A stretch of DNA of 64,000 nt from Proteiniphilum sp. X52 (GCF_003712195.1 NZ_RDSD01000001.1:62001-126000), one strand, 5' to 3'; positions 29,304-39,457 are shown, counted from the first letter of the stretch. Notes: generated by a model from the letters alone, not told the origin. Made by a program: numbers and translations.

Positions 29304-32300
29304 TGATTGTGAGCAAGAAGAAAAGTCAATTATGCCTGTTGATGACAACATTCCTGTTGCTGCCGATGATGATCGGTTGTGGTAATGCTGTGCAAAAGAC
29401 CAATCTGGAAGAGCAGTTTCGTAATCCCCTGTCGGAAGAAGCCGCTCCCTGGACATTCTGGTATTGGATGTATGGTGCAGTCTCAAAAGAGGGAATCACG
29501 GCAGACCTGGAAGCCATGCAGGAGATCGGTTTGGGTGGCGCTTATCTGATGCCTATCAGGAGCGCGGCCGAGAATAAAACGTTTGACTATTCGTCCGCTT
29601 ATGACCAGCTTACCCCCGAATGGTGGGAGTTGGTCCGTTTTTCCATGGAGGAGGCAGACCGGCTGGGGTTGAAACTGGGAATGCATATCTGTGACGGATT
29701 TGCGCTAGCGGGAGGACCGTGGATCACGCCTGAAAAGTCGATGCAGAAAGTGGTCTGGAGTGACACGGTGATCGACGGTGGGGCAGTGGACCAACTGCCC
29801 ATCCCGCAGCCTGAGAGTTATGAAGGTTTTTACAGGGATATTGCTCTTTATGCAATTCCTGTTACGCGCGATATTTCCCTGGATGATAAAAAACCTGTGG
29901 TGACTTCCGACACAAAGGATAGAAATCCCGCTTATCTGGCCGACAGGGAGGCTTCCGGAACGTTCAGAAGTGCTGATCCCTGCTGGATTCAATACACCTT
30001 TGATACCCCTTTCCTCTGTAGATCGGTTCAGGTTGTTCCGGGAGGGAACAATTTTCAGGCGCAGCGTCTGGCCGTGTATGCCAGCGATGACGGTATCCGT
30101 TTCAACAAGATCAAACAATTGACTCCCCCTCGTCAGGGATGGCAAAACACCGACGAGAACTTTACCTATTCTATTCCAGCCACAGAGGCCCGTTTCTTTC
30201 GGTTTTACTGGGATCCTGCCGGCACCGAACCGGGTGCGGAGGATCTGGATGCCGCTAAGTGGAGGCCTAACCTGAGGGTCAACCATATCTTTTTGTCCGG
30301 TGAGGCGGCCATTGATCACCATGAAGGGAAAAGCGGACTGGTATGGCGGGTAGCCCAAAGGACACCATCCGACGAGATACCGGACGAAGCGTGTGTGAAC
30401 CCCGAAGATGTGATGGAGATACCCCTCTCTTCACTGGAAAATAATGATTTAAGTACGACCCTTCCTTCCGGAAAATGGAGAATAATCCGGATGGGCCACA
30501 CTTCGACAGGGCATACCAATGCTACCGGTGGTGCAGGAAGAGGATTGGAATGTGATAAATTCAGCAGGGAAGTAGTAAGGATCCAATTGGAGAACTGGTT
30601 TGGTGCCGCTTTCCACAAGACAGATCCGGTGCTTGCCCGGAAGGTGCTCAAATATATGCATGTAGACAGTTGGGAGTGCGGCAGTCAGAACTGGTCGGAA
30701 AACTTCCTGAGCGAATTCAAAGAGCGCAGAGGATATGACCTTTCACCCCATCTGTTGGTCTATACCGGAATACCGGTAGGAAGTGTGGAAGCTACGGAGA
30801 GTATCCTGCACGATATTCGTCAGACCATTGCCGAGTTGGTGGTAGAGGTGTTTTATGATACGTTGGCCGGCTTTGCGAAAGAATACGATTGTGAATTATC
30901 GGCAGAGTGTGTTTCGCCCACCATGGTAAGTGACGGGATGATGCACTACCGGATGGTAGACAGGCCCATGGGTGAATTCTGGTTGGATAGCCCTACCCAC
31001 GATAAGTTCAACGATATGCTGGATGCCATCTCCGGGGGACGTATTTACGGAAAGAATATCATCCAGGGTGAAGGATTCACCCAACTCCGTACCATGTGGA
31101 ATGAAAACCCGAGGATGGTTAAACCGTTGTTGGACAGGAATTATGCACTGGGGTTGAATAAGGTCTTTCACCATGTCTATGTGCACAATCCTTTTATGGA
31201 TCAGTATCCCGGAGTAACGCTCGACGGGATCGGGCTTTATTTTCAACGTGACCAGACCTGGTGGAAGCAGGGCAAAGCATGGATCGATTATATAAAACGT
31301 TGCCAGACATTGTTACAGTCCGGCCATCCCGTCGTGGATATTGCGGTCTTTACAGGAGAGGAAACACCCCGAAGGGCGTTCCTTCCGGAAAGACTGGTAA
31401 GTTCGCTGCCCGGGATCTTTGGCGAAGAGAAAGTGAAAGCGGAACAGAAGAGAATCGCGAATGTAGGACAACCCCTCAGGGTAAAACCGGTAGGTGTTAC
31501 GCATTCCGCAGGAGTGACGGATGCAGGAGACTGGATCGATGCGTTGAGAGGATATGCATACGACTCTTTCAACCGGGATGCGCTGCTGAATGATGCGAAG
31601 GTGAAAAATGGAAAGCTTGTCTTTCCGGGAGGTATGGAATACAGTATATTGGTTATTCCGAAACCCTATAGTCTGTCGCCTCATGGTGAGTATATGAGTG
31701 AAGAGGTCGCATCAAAAATCAGGGAGATACAGGAGCAAGGCGTTATTGTCTTGCTGGGAGAAAAACCGTCCCGAACACCTTCTTTTCATAATAAAGAGCA
31801 TGCAACCGAAAACCTGAAAGAGCTTACGGACAGGATCTGGTCGGTTTCCGATGCATATCTGTTGCCCTATCATGAACCGGATTTCCGTCAGTTTGGGTTG
31901 GAGAAGGATGTAGACCTGTATGGAGCGAAAGAGATTGCCTGGACACATCGGGCAAGTGAGGGAATGGATATTTATTTTATATCGAATCAGAAAGAGGAGA
32001 ACCGGAATCTGAATATCTCTTTACGATGCGCAGGGAAACAACCCGAGTTATGGGATCCTGTGACCGGTGGAATAAAAAATATAGAGAAATGGAGCATTGA
32101 AAACGGAAGAACCCATATAAGTCTGGAACTCTTCCCGCATCAATCGGTTTTTATTGTCTTTCGGAATCCGACCTCGCATACACAGATAGACGCTGTTACA
32201 GCATCCCGGACAATACCATTAGAGACAGCAGAGTGGAACATTGTTTTCGAACGGGATCCCTCGTTGCATTATACCGTAAAAGAGTTATTCGATTGGAGTA

Positions 32301-32683
32301 AGGAGGAGGATAAGAGCGTGAAGTACTATGCGGGGACGGCCATTTATACAACCAATTTCCAGTTAGACACAGGTTTGGATAAAGAGGATATCCGGTTGGA
32401 TTTAGGAAAAGTGCACGATATGGCGGAAGTGTATGTAAACGATGTATATTGCGGATCCGTCTGGACATATCCGGATAGAGTAAATGTGACAGAAGTTGTA
32501 AGAGAGGGTGATAATGCCCTGGAAGTAAGAGTTGTAAACGGATGGGCCAACAGGATAAAAGGGGTGCATGACAAGCAGATCACAGATGGACATATCTGGA
32601 CAAATGCCCGTTACTGGATTGAAAACCAACCTCTGCAAACATCCGGCTTGCTGGGCCCGTTGACGCTCGTGGTTTCAGAATAG
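29303..32683 (+). CDS. GH106 alpha-L-rhamnosidase, lipoprotein
   Basis: The ATG at 29303 is chosen because it overlaps the preceding stop (TGATG) and is followed directly by a lipoprotein signal ending 'MMIGCGN'. The earlier in-frame start would lie inside the upstream gene. The protein has 1126 residues. The opening 'PWTFWYWMYGAVSKEGITADLEAM' and the later 'GAYLMPIR', 'VDSWECGSQNW' and 'AECVSPTM' are typical of GH106, whose members remove alpha-L-rhamnose from pectin side chains, including those of rhamnogalacturonan II. A discoidin-like insert lies near residues 200-330 and a GH2-type jelly roll lies at the C-terminus ('ILRLDLGKVHDMAEVYVN'-like region at about 1030-1100). The lipid anchor places it at the cell surface or in the periplasm. 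Confidence 0.9.
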   Translation: MIVSKKKSQLCLLMTTFLLLPMMIGCGNAVQKTNLEEQFRNPLSEEAAPWTFWYWMYGAVSKEGITADLEAMQEIGLGGAYLMPIRSAAENKTFDYSSAYDQLTPEWWELVRFSMEEADRLGLKLGMHICDGFALAGGPWITPEKSMQKVVWSDTVIDGGAVDQLPIPQPESYEGFYRDIALYAIPVTRDISLDDKKPVVTSDTKDRNPAYLADREASGTFRSADPCWIQYTFDTPFLCRSVQVVPGGNNFQAQRLAVYASDDGIRFNKIKQLTPPRQGWQNTDENFTYSIPATEARFFRFYWDPAGTEPGAEDLDAAKWRPNLRVNHIFLSGEAAIDHHEGKSGLVWRVAQRTPSDEIPDEACVNPEDVMEIPLSSLENNDLSTTLPSGKWRIIRMGHTSTGHTNATGGAGRGLECDKFSREVVRIQLENWFGAAFHKTDPVLARKVLKYMHVDSWECGSQNWSENFLSEFKERRGYDLSPHLLVYTGIPVGSVEATESILHDIRQTIAELVVEVFYDTLAGFAKEYDCELSAECVSPTMVSDGMMHYRMVDRPMGEFWLDSPTHDKFNDMLDAISGGRIYGKNIIQGEGFTQLRTMWNENPRMVKPLLDRNYALGLNKVFHHVYVHNPFMDQYPGVTLDGIGLYFQRDQTWWKQGKAWIDYIKRCQTLLQSGHPVVDIAVFTGEETPRRAFLPERLVSSLPGIFGEEKVKAEQKRIANVGQPLRVKPVGVTHSAGVTDAGDWIDALRGYAYDSFNRDALLNDAKVKNGKLVFPGGMEYSILVIPKPYSLSPHGEYMSEEVASKIREIQEQGVIVLLGEKPSRTPSFHNKEHATENLKELTDRIWSVSDAYLLPYHEPDFRQFGLEKDVDLYGAKEIAWTHRASEGMDIYFISNQKEENRNLNISLRCAGKQPELWDPVTGGIKNIEKWSIENGRTHISLELFPHQSVFIVFRNPTSHTQIDAVTASRTIPLETAEWNIVFERDPSLHYTVKELFDWSKEEDKSVKYYAGTAIYTTNFQLDTGLDKEDIRLDLGKVHDMAEVYVNDVYCGSVWTYPDRVNVTEVVREGDNALEVRVVNGWANRIKGVHDKQITDGHIWTNARYWIENQPLQTSGLLGPLTLVVSE

Positions 32684-32695
32684 AATAGGAAACTC

Positions 32696-32906
32696 AAGTT
32701 TCGCAAGTCGTATGATTGCAACTAAAACATTCGTCTGGCGATATTTTGTGACCCATTATAACTCTCATTCGCTAAAAGAGTAAAAACTCGCTTCGCTCAA
32801 ACAATTACTCTTTTTACGCTCTTCACGAGTTATGGGTCCCCACAAAATATCTAAAGGTCTCCGTTTTAGTTGCATATATACTCTCCAAAGATACATACGA
32901 AAGCTG
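32696..32906 (-). repeat. Palindromic intergenic element, full copy 2 (inverted)
   Basis: About 210 bases with the same arms as copy 1 in the opposite orientation. The arm with the TGCAACTAAAACATTCG type lies to the left, and the CTAAAGGTCTCCGTTTTAGTTGCA type to the right. The central stems are TAACTC/GAGTTA and AAAAGAGTAA/TTACTCTTTT around the conserved loop (minus strand tgagcgaagcgagtt). Several stem pairs differ from copy 1 on both sides, so pairing is kept. The outer ends are AAGTTTCG and CGAAAGCT, less perfect than in copy 1. Confidence 0.85.
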
Positions 32907-32919
32907 AGTAACAAATAAA

Positions 32920-34356
32920 ATGAATGGGATGGATAAAATTCTAAAAGCAATATTCTTTTGTTTGCTGTTTCTTGCAGGATCAACAGTAAAGGCCGATATT
33001 ATTTTTCCGGCCTTTATTTCCGACGGCATGGTACTGCAGCAGCAGACCAATGCCCCTTTATGGGGAAAGACGTCCGCCGGCAACCGGGTCACTGTAGTCA
33101 CTTCCTGGAACAATAAAGAATATGTGACCGAATCTGATAACAGAGGGTACTGGAAGCTGAGGGTTGAAACACCTGGGGCGGGCGGACCCTATTCCATCAC
33201 TTTTAAAGAAGAAAACAATTCCATTACCCTGCAGGATATCCTGATCGGTGAAGTGTGGCTCTGTTCCGGCCAGTCGAATATGGAGATGCCGATGAAAGGG
33301 TTTAAGAACCAGCCGGTAGAGAATGCCAATATGGATATCCTGAAATCGGCCAATCCCCGGATCAGGCTGTTTACGGTAAAAAGAAATTCAACCCTTGCTA
33401 TCCAGGAAGATGTGACAGGCGAATGGGCACCGGCAACCCCTGCTTCTGTAAAAGAATTCAGCGCTACCGGCTACTATTTCGGACGGTTGCTGCAGGAGAT
33501 ACTCGATGTTCCCGTAGGACTGGTTTGTGCGAGTTGGGGCGGATCATGGATTGAGGGCTGGATGGGAACAGATATGTTACAGTCATTCCCGGAAGTCCGT
33601 CTGCCGGAAAAGGAGAGCGATATCAGGGAGAAAAACAGGACGCCCACGACGCTTTACAATGCGATGATCTCTCCGCTGGTTGGTTTTTCAATCCGGGGAG
33701 TGATCTGGTATCAGGGAGAATCCAATTATGACCGTTATCACAACTATACCGACCTGTTTAAAACCATGGTGGACGGGTGGAGATCAAAATGGGATCAAGG
33801 CCCTTTTCCGTTTTATTATTGCCAGATAGCCCCGTACGACTATGCATTGGTCACACCGGAAGGGGAAGAGGTGATTAATTCGGCTTATTTGAGGGAAGCG
33901 CAGTTGAATGCGGAGAGAGCGATTGAAAATTCGGGAATGGTGGTTTTGCTGGATGCCGGATCGGAAAAGGGGATCCATCCCGCAAAAAAGCAGGTTCCCG
34001 GAGAGCGGCTGGCATTACAGGCTCTGGCAAAAACCTATAAGATCGAAGGAATTACGGCAGACTCGCCCGTTTACAAAGAAATGGAGATCCGGGGAGATAC
34101 GGTCATCCTGAGTTTCGACAGGACCGATATGTGGATCACCGCATTGAACGGTGAATTGAATCATTTTACAATAGCGGGAAGCGACAGGCAATTCCACAAA
34201 GCCGAAGCATGGATAAGCCGAAGTAAAGTGTATGTGAAAGCGGATATGGTGAAGGAGCCTGTGGCCGTACGCTATGCGTTTGAGAATTATGTGGAAGGGG
34301 ATCTCTTCGGGACCGAGGGATTACCCGTATCTTCTTTCAGAACAGATAACTGGTGA
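32920..34356 (+). CDS. Sialate O-acetylesterase-like SGNH esterase, exported
   Basis: This 478-residue protein (477 or fewer if the ATG at 32929 is used) has a signal peptide of about 25 residues. The family signature 'GEVWLCSGQSNMEMP' contains the nucleophile Ser119. 'GIHPAKKQVPGERLA' contains the catalytic His353. 'GVIWYQGESNYDR' is the third conserved block. These are the features of the sialate-O-acetylesterase (SASA) group, which in glycan loci generally removes acetyl esters from plant or host sugars; sialic acid itself need not be the substrate. It stands directly after element copy 2, and its stop codon overlaps the next start by one base. Confidence 0.87.
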   Translation: MNGMDKILKAIFFCLLFLAGSTVKADIIFPAFISDGMVLQQQTNAPLWGKTSAGNRVTVVTSWNNKEYVTESDNRGYWKLRVETPGAGGPYSITFKEENNSITLQDILIGEVWLCSGQSNMEMPMKGFKNQPVENANMDILKSANPRIRLFTVKRNSTLAIQEDVTGEWAPATPASVKEFSATGYYFGRLLQEILDVPVGLVCASWGGSWIEGWMGTDMLQSFPEVRLPEKESDIREKNRTPTTLYNAMISPLVGFSIRGVIWYQGESNYDRYHNYTDLFKTMVDGWRSKWDQGPFPFYYCQIAPYDYALVTPEGEEVINSAYLREAQLNAERAIENSGMVVLLDAGSEKGIHPAKKQVPGERLALQALAKTYKIEGITADSPVYKEMEIRGDTVILSFDRTDMWITALNGELNHFTIAGSDRQFHKAEAWISRSKVYVKADMVKEPVAVRYAFENYVEGDLFGTEGLPVSSFRTDNW

Positions 34357-36656
34357 TGATGAACCGACAATTAATTATAGGATTTTTAGTTGTTTGCATT
34401 CCTGTTTTTTGTTATTCGCAACCACCGGGTAACAGGATGGATATATATAACCCTGTATGGACCTCACAAAGCGCCGGCTCCCATGAGTCGATGCCGTGCG
34501 GGGGCGGGGATATCGGCCTGAATGTGTGGGTGGAGAAGGATGATGTCCTGTTCTATATTTCGCGCAGTGGTTCGTTCGACGAGAACAATACCCTGTTAAA
34601 ATCCGGGCGCGTTCGTCTCAGGTTGACACCCAATCCTTTCCGGGATAACGATTTCAGTCAAACGCTCAATCTGTCTGACGGTAAAGTGATAATAAGGGGC
34701 GGCACTACGGCAATAGAGGTATGGGTGGATGTACATAATCCCATTATTCATGTAGAAGTAAACAGTAAAGAGAAGGTTGAAACCGAAGTGTTTTACGAAA
34801 ACTGGCGATATAAGGACCGTTTGGTGAGAAAAGGAGAGGGGAACCAGAATTCCTATAAATGGGCGCTGCCTGAAAAGTTATTCACAAAGAGTGACATCAT
34901 AGAAGTCGAAAAAGAAGCCGTCTGCTTTTATCACAGGAACAGTTCACCGACCATTTTCGATGTAACTGTTTCTCAGCAGGGACTGGACTCGGTGAAAAAC
35001 AGATTTTTCAATCCGCTGGAAAACCTGATCTCGGGCGGAAAATTATGGGGCGATAATCTGAAATACAGTCACACGGGGTATGGAACGTATATGGATACAG
35101 ACTATCAATTCTGGTCGCTTAAAAGTAAAAAACCGGCTTCCGGACATCGTATCTGTGTGGCTTTGCATACTGCGCAGGAAGAGGGTATCGACGACTGGAA
35201 AAAAGCATTGGATCGGATTTCCCGTCAGGCGGATGTGCTGTCGGCAAAACAAACTGCACAGAAATGGTGGCAGGATTACTGGGAAAGGAGTTATATCATT
35301 ATAGATAAGGACAGGAAAGGATCGGAAGCATGGAAAACAGGACGGAACTATCAACTCTTCCGTTATATGCTGGGATGCAATGCCTATGGTGCTTATCCGA
35401 CCAAATTCAATGGCGGGCTGTTTACATTCGATCCCGTGTTCGTCGATTCAACACAGGCTTTTACGCCCGATTACAGGAAATGGGGCGGCGGCACCTTCAC
35501 CGCGCAGAACCAACGCCTGGTATATTTTCCAATGCTGAAAAGCGGGGATTTTGATATGATGGGTGCGCAATTTGATTTTTACCTGCGTATCCTGAGAAAT
35601 GCCGAAATCCGATCGCAGAGCTACTGGGGACATGACGGTGCCTGTTTTACCGAACAGATGGAGAATTTCGGTTTGCCCAACCCAAGTGAATACGGATGGA
35701 AAAGGCCCGACTATTTCGACAAGGGTATCGAGTACAACGCCTGGTTGGAGTATCAATGGGATACGGTCCTGGAATTTTGCCTGATGATATTGGAGACCAA
35801 CGCGTACAATAACAGCGACATCACCCGGTATATTCCGTTTATAGAGAGTTGTCTCACCTTTTTCGATGAACATTATACCCGTCTTGCGAAGAGAAGAGGT
35901 GCCAAATCGTTGGATGAAAACGGTCATCTGGTTTTATATCCCGGCACGGCGTGTGAAACCTATAAAATGGCATATAATGCGACCCCCACTGTCGCGGCAT
36001 TGACGGTTGTGCTGGAGAGGCTGGTGGCGTTAGACAACCACCCTGTGGACAAAGAAAAGTGGGAGGGTATGTTATCCCGTATTCCGCCTATCACTACCCG
36101 TGTAATGGACGGCAGGGAACTGATTGCCCCGGCAAGATTGTGGGAGCGGGTAAATAATGTGGAGTCCCCCCAGTTGTACCCGGTTTTTCCCTGGCGCCTG
36201 TATGGTATCGGGAAAAAAGATATCCATTTGGCGATCAATACCTACCTGTACGATCCCGATATGCTGAAGTTCAGGAGTCATGTCGGCTGGAAGCAGGATA
36301 ATATTTTTGCGGCTTGCCTGGGACTCACTGATGAAGCGAAGCGGTTGACATTGCTGAAGATGGCCGATGGCCCTTTTCGTTTTCCCGCATTCTGGGGACC
36401 CGGATTCGATTGGACACCCGACCATAATTGGGGCGGGAGCGGTATGATAGGATTACAGGAAATGCTTGTGCAGACGGTGGACGACAAAATCTACCTGTTC
36501 CCTGCATGGCCCAAAGAGTGGAACGTCCACTTTAAACTGCATCTGAGCGGCAATACAATTGTTGAGGCTGAGCTTGTGAACGGAAAACTGGGAAAGCTGA
36601 ATGTCTCGCCTTCCCACAGGTTGAAAGACGTAATAAACATGATAGGTGATAGATGA
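34356..36656 (+). CDS. DUF5703-like (alpha/alpha)6 protein, putative glycoside hydrolase
   Basis: The ATG at 34356 overlaps the previous TGA by one base and gives 766 residues with a signal peptide ending 'CYSQP'. The N-terminal region ('YNPVWTSQSAGSHESMPCGGGDIGLNVWVEKDD') is a beta-sandwich like those before GH95-type barrels. The middle ('GRNYQLFRYMLGCNAYGAYPTKFNGGLF', 'WGGGTFTAQNQRL') and the end ('PFWGPGFDWTPDHNWGGSG'-like region) fit an (alpha/alpha)6 barrel. I recognise it as the DUF5703 type seen in Bacteroidetes glycan loci, for which I know no firm activity. An alpha-L-fucosidase- or alpha-L-galactosidase-like role by analogy with GH95 is speculative but would fit the L-galactose genes nearby. 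Confidence 0.6.
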   Translation: MMNRQLIIGFLVVCIPVFCYSQPPGNRMDIYNPVWTSQSAGSHESMPCGGGDIGLNVWVEKDDVLFYISRSGSFDENNTLLKSGRVRLRLTPNPFRDNDFSQTLNLSDGKVIIRGGTTAIEVWVDVHNPIIHVEVNSKEKVETEVFYENWRYKDRLVRKGEGNQNSYKWALPEKLFTKSDIIEVEKEAVCFYHRNSSPTIFDVTVSQQGLDSVKNRFFNPLENLISGGKLWGDNLKYSHTGYGTYMDTDYQFWSLKSKKPASGHRICVALHTAQEEGIDDWKKALDRISRQADVLSAKQTAQKWWQDYWERSYIIIDKDRKGSEAWKTGRNYQLFRYMLGCNAYGAYPTKFNGGLFTFDPVFVDSTQAFTPDYRKWGGGTFTAQNQRLVYFPMLKSGDFDMMGAQFDFYLRILRNAEIRSQSYWGHDGACFTEQMENFGLPNPSEYGWKRPDYFDKGIEYNAWLEYQWDTVLEFCLMILETNAYNNSDITRYIPFIESCLTFFDEHYTRLAKRRGAKSLDENGHLVLYPGTACETYKMAYNATPTVAALTVVLERLVALDNHPVDKEKWEGMLSRIPPITTRVMDGRELIAPARLWERVNNVESPQLYPVFPWRLYGIGKKDIHLAINTYLYDPDMLKFRSHVGWKQDNIFAACLGLTDEAKRLTLLKMADGPFRFPAFWGPGFDWTPDHNWGGSGMIGLQEMLVQTVDDKIYLFPAWPKEWNVHFKLHLSGNTIVEAELVNGKLGKLNVSPSHRLKDVINMIGDR

Positions 36657-36666
36657 TAAATGACTG

Positions 36667-36708
36667 AAGTTTCGTATGTAAATTTGGGATGTCTCCTGTT
36701 TAGTTGCT
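36667..36708 (+). repeat. Internally deleted copy of the palindromic element
   Basis: The stretch begins AAGTTTCGTATGtAAATTT, matching 18 of the first 19 bases of copy 1, then jumps to GTCTCCtgTTTAGTTGC, matching the far arm of copy 2. The hairpin and most of both arms are absent. It occupies half of the gap before the next GH2 gene. Confidence 0.6.
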
Positions 36709-36744
36709 GTTATCCTACAAATGATAAATAATAAACGATAAGTA

Positions 36745-39366
36745 ATGAGAAAAAATCAGACATTGCTATGTATAGCGATCCTTTTCTTCGGTATTCAACC
36801 CGGTATATTGGCCAATAACCCGGAGACATCCGTAGCCGGTTTTTTTGACCTGGAAAAGAGCGGACGGATCATCTATAATTTTAATCCCGGATGGCGATAT
36901 CATAAGGGAGATGTGGATAACGGGGAATCTCCCCGGTTGGACGACTCCTCATGGAGGGTGGTTTCTATTCCCCATACCGTTGAACTGATGCCGGCTGAAG
37001 CGAGCGGCAACCGCAATTACCAGGGACCTGCCTGGTACAGGAAACATTTTGTGGTCGACCAGTCACTAACGAACAGAGATGTATCCCTTTATTTTGAAGC
37101 CGTTATGGGGAAATCGATCGTATATATCAACGGCAGAAAAGTAAAAGAACATATCGGGGGATACCTTCCCTTTACGGTTTCGTTGACCGATGCCGGTGTG
37201 CAGGCAGGGGATACCTGCCTAGTGGCGGTATTTGCCGATAATAGCGACGACAAGGGGTATCCACCGGGAAAGCCGCAATACACGCTCGATTTCGCCTATC
37301 ACGGAGGAATTTACCGGGATGTGTGGATGATGGCAAAAGCAAAAGTCGCCATTACCGATGCGGTAGAGGCCAACAAAGTGGCAGGCGGAGGGGTATTCGT
37401 TCACTACGACAATATCAGTGAAAAAAGCGCCGATATTTTTGTGGATACCGATATCCGGAACAGGGATACCAGAAGCAGAAGTGTGGTGCTGTTGACCGAA
37501 CTTTGTGATAGCGAAGGCAATGTGTTGCGATCGGACAGGAAGCAGGTACGGCTTGGCCCCGGAGAGAGCAAAGCCGTGAAACAAAAGATGACCGTGGAAA
37601 ATCCGGACCTTTGGTCGCCCCGTAGTCCGTACCTCTACCGGATCAATTCGAGGGTGTTGGACGGGAATACACCGCTGGACGGTGGTACCACACGTATCGG
37701 AATAAGGAAAGCGGAATTCCGGGGAAAAGACGGGTTCTATCTGAACGGGAAACCCTACGGTCAGCTCATCGGAGCGAACCGCCATCAGGATTTTGCATAC
37801 GTAGGTAATGCAGTACCCAACTCACAACAATGGCGTGACGCGAAAAAGCTGCGTGATGCCGGATGCGAAATCATCCGTGCGGCCCATTATCCGCAGGATC
37901 CCGCCTTTATGGATGCCTGTGATGAACTGGGGCTTTTTGTGATCGTAGCCACTCCCGGCTGGCAGTATTGGAACAAAGATTCGGAATTCGGACGTTTGGC
38001 ACAGGAAAACAACCGGCAAATGATCCGCCGTGACAGGAACCACCCCTCGGTGCTCGTCTGGGAACCGATCTTAAACGAAACCCGCTTCCCTCTTGATTTT
38101 TCGTTAGAGGCATTGAAGATCACGAAGGAGGAATACCCTTACCCGGGTGCTCCGGTAGCGGCGGGTGACCTTCATTCCGAAGGGATTGCGGATCATTATG
38201 ATTTGGTGTATGGCTGGCCGACCGATGAAGGTAAGGTAAAACAGAGTATCTTTACCCGTGAATTCGGCGAAAATGTGGATGACTGGTATGCCCATAATAA
38301 CAATAACAGGGCATCCAGAAGCTGGGGTGAGCATCCTCAATTGGTGCAGGCGTTATCACTGGCCCAATCCTATGGGGATATGTTCAACACTACAGGGCAG
38401 TTTATCGGTGGAGCGCACTGGCATCCGTTCGATCATCAGCGCGGTTATCATCCCGATCCCTATTTCGGCGGTATTTTCGATGCTTTCCGTCAACCGAAAT
38501 ACGCCTTTCAGCTGTTTAAAAGTCAGGTTGATCCGGAAATATCGCATCCGGTAGCCGAGACAGGGCCCATGGTGTTTATCGCCCACGAGATCACACCTTT
38601 CTCCGGCAGTGACGTGGTGGTATTCAGTAACTGCGATTCGGTACGCCTGATTGTCTATGAAACGGATACGATCGTACAGAAAGTGGAAAACGGGGTGAAT
38701 GGAATTCCGTATGTTCCCGTGGTATTCAAGGATGTTTTTGACTTTTGGGAGATGAGAGAATATACCTACGTACAGAAAAACTGGCAAAAGATCCGTTTCG
38801 TGGCAGAAGGGATTATCGATGGAAAAGTGGTAGCTACTACTACAAAGATGCCGTCGAGACGTTCCACGAAACTCAGGCTGTATGTCGATCATGAAGGAAC
38901 ATCGCTGGTTGCGGACGGCTCCGATTTTGTGACGGTAGTGGCTGAAGTGACCGATGACAACGGCAATGTGAAGAGGCTGGCCAAAGAGAATATCCTCTTT
39001 TCCGTAGAGGGAGAGGGAACCATTATCGGAGACGCGCATATCGGCGCCAACCCCCGGGCTGTAGAGTTCGGGTCGGCGCCCGTATTGATCCGGTCGACCA
39101 AAACTCCTGGTAAAATAACCGTCAAGGCACGCGTGTTATTTGAAGGGGCACATGCTCCCACGCCCGCTGAAATTGAGATAGAGAGTGTCGCTCCTGTGAG
39201 GGAAATGAATTACCTGGAAGAGGACGATGACTATTCCGGAGGACCCGGATTTTTCGATGTAAAACGACCGGTAGAAGAACCGATGAGTGAAGAGCAGATC
39301 AGAAAAGCGTTGGACGAAGTGGAGCGGCAGCAGACAGATTTTGGTGAGAAGCATCAGAAAAAGTAA
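36745..39366 (+). CDS. GH2-family glycosidase, exported
   Basis: This 873-residue protein has a signal peptide ending 'GILANN' (residue 24). It contains a jelly roll ('SWRVVSIPHTVEL', 'AWYRKHFVVD'), an immunoglobulin-like domain, and a TIM barrel with acid/base Glu445 in 'LNETRFP' and nucleophile Glu506 in 'TREFGE'. Two further beta domains follow, the last resembling the bacterial Ig-like or invasin type ('DFVTVVAEVTDDNGN'). It ends in a charged tail ('EEQIRKALDEVERQQ'). The nucleophile context differs from LacZ, which indicates a different beta-linked or alpha-L-arabinopyranosyl-type substrate. It is the fourth GH2 protein of the locus. Confidence 0.85.
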   Translation: MRKNQTLLCIAILFFGIQPGILANNPETSVAGFFDLEKSGRIIYNFNPGWRYHKGDVDNGESPRLDDSSWRVVSIPHTVELMPAEASGNRNYQGPAWYRKHFVVDQSLTNRDVSLYFEAVMGKSIVYINGRKVKEHIGGYLPFTVSLTDAGVQAGDTCLVAVFADNSDDKGYPPGKPQYTLDFAYHGGIYRDVWMMAKAKVAITDAVEANKVAGGGVFVHYDNISEKSADIFVDTDIRNRDTRSRSVVLLTELCDSEGNVLRSDRKQVRLGPGESKAVKQKMTVENPDLWSPRSPYLYRINSRVLDGNTPLDGGTTRIGIRKAEFRGKDGFYLNGKPYGQLIGANRHQDFAYVGNAVPNSQQWRDAKKLRDAGCEIIRAAHYPQDPAFMDACDELGLFVIVATPGWQYWNKDSEFGRLAQENNRQMIRRDRNHPSVLVWEPILNETRFPLDFSLEALKITKEEYPYPGAPVAAGDLHSEGIADHYDLVYGWPTDEGKVKQSIFTREFGENVDDWYAHNNNNRASRSWGEHPQLVQALSLAQSYGDMFNTTGQFIGGAHWHPFDHQRGYHPDPYFGGIFDAFRQPKYAFQLFKSQVDPEISHPVAETGPMVFIAHEITPFSGSDVVVFSNCDSVRLIVYETDTIVQKVENGVNGIPYVPVVFKDVFDFWEMREYTYVQKNWQKIRFVAEGIIDGKVVATTTKMPSRRSTKLRLYVDHEGTSLVADGSDFVTVVAEVTDDNGNVKRLAKENILFSVEGEGTIIGDAHIGANPRAVEFGSAPVLIRSTKTPGKITVKARVLFEGAHAPTPAEIEIESVAPVREMNYLEEDDDYSGGPGFFDVKRPVEEPMSEEQIRKALDEVERQQTDFGEKHQKK

Positions 39367-39386
39367 TTGTTATTATAGTTTATATC

Positions 39387-39428
39387 GAATAAGATATATT
39401 AGATGTCTGGTTGTCTGTTATCTTATTC
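39387..39428 (+). repeat. Perfect 10-bp inverted repeat between GH2 and the L-galactose pathway genes
   Basis: GAATAAGATA (39387-39396) pairs exactly with TATCTTATTC (39419-39428) around a 22-base loop. No T-run follows, so it is not a standard intrinsic terminator. It could slow transcription or mark an operon boundary between the hydrolases and the sugar oxidation genes. Confidence 0.45.
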
Positions 39429-39457
39429 CGTAATCAATATTATGCCTATTGGAAGAT

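Noticed and set aside
32765-33113. Minus-strand open frames across element copy 2
   Set aside because: They have no recognisable protein features, overlap the esterase start and follow from the repeat sequence.
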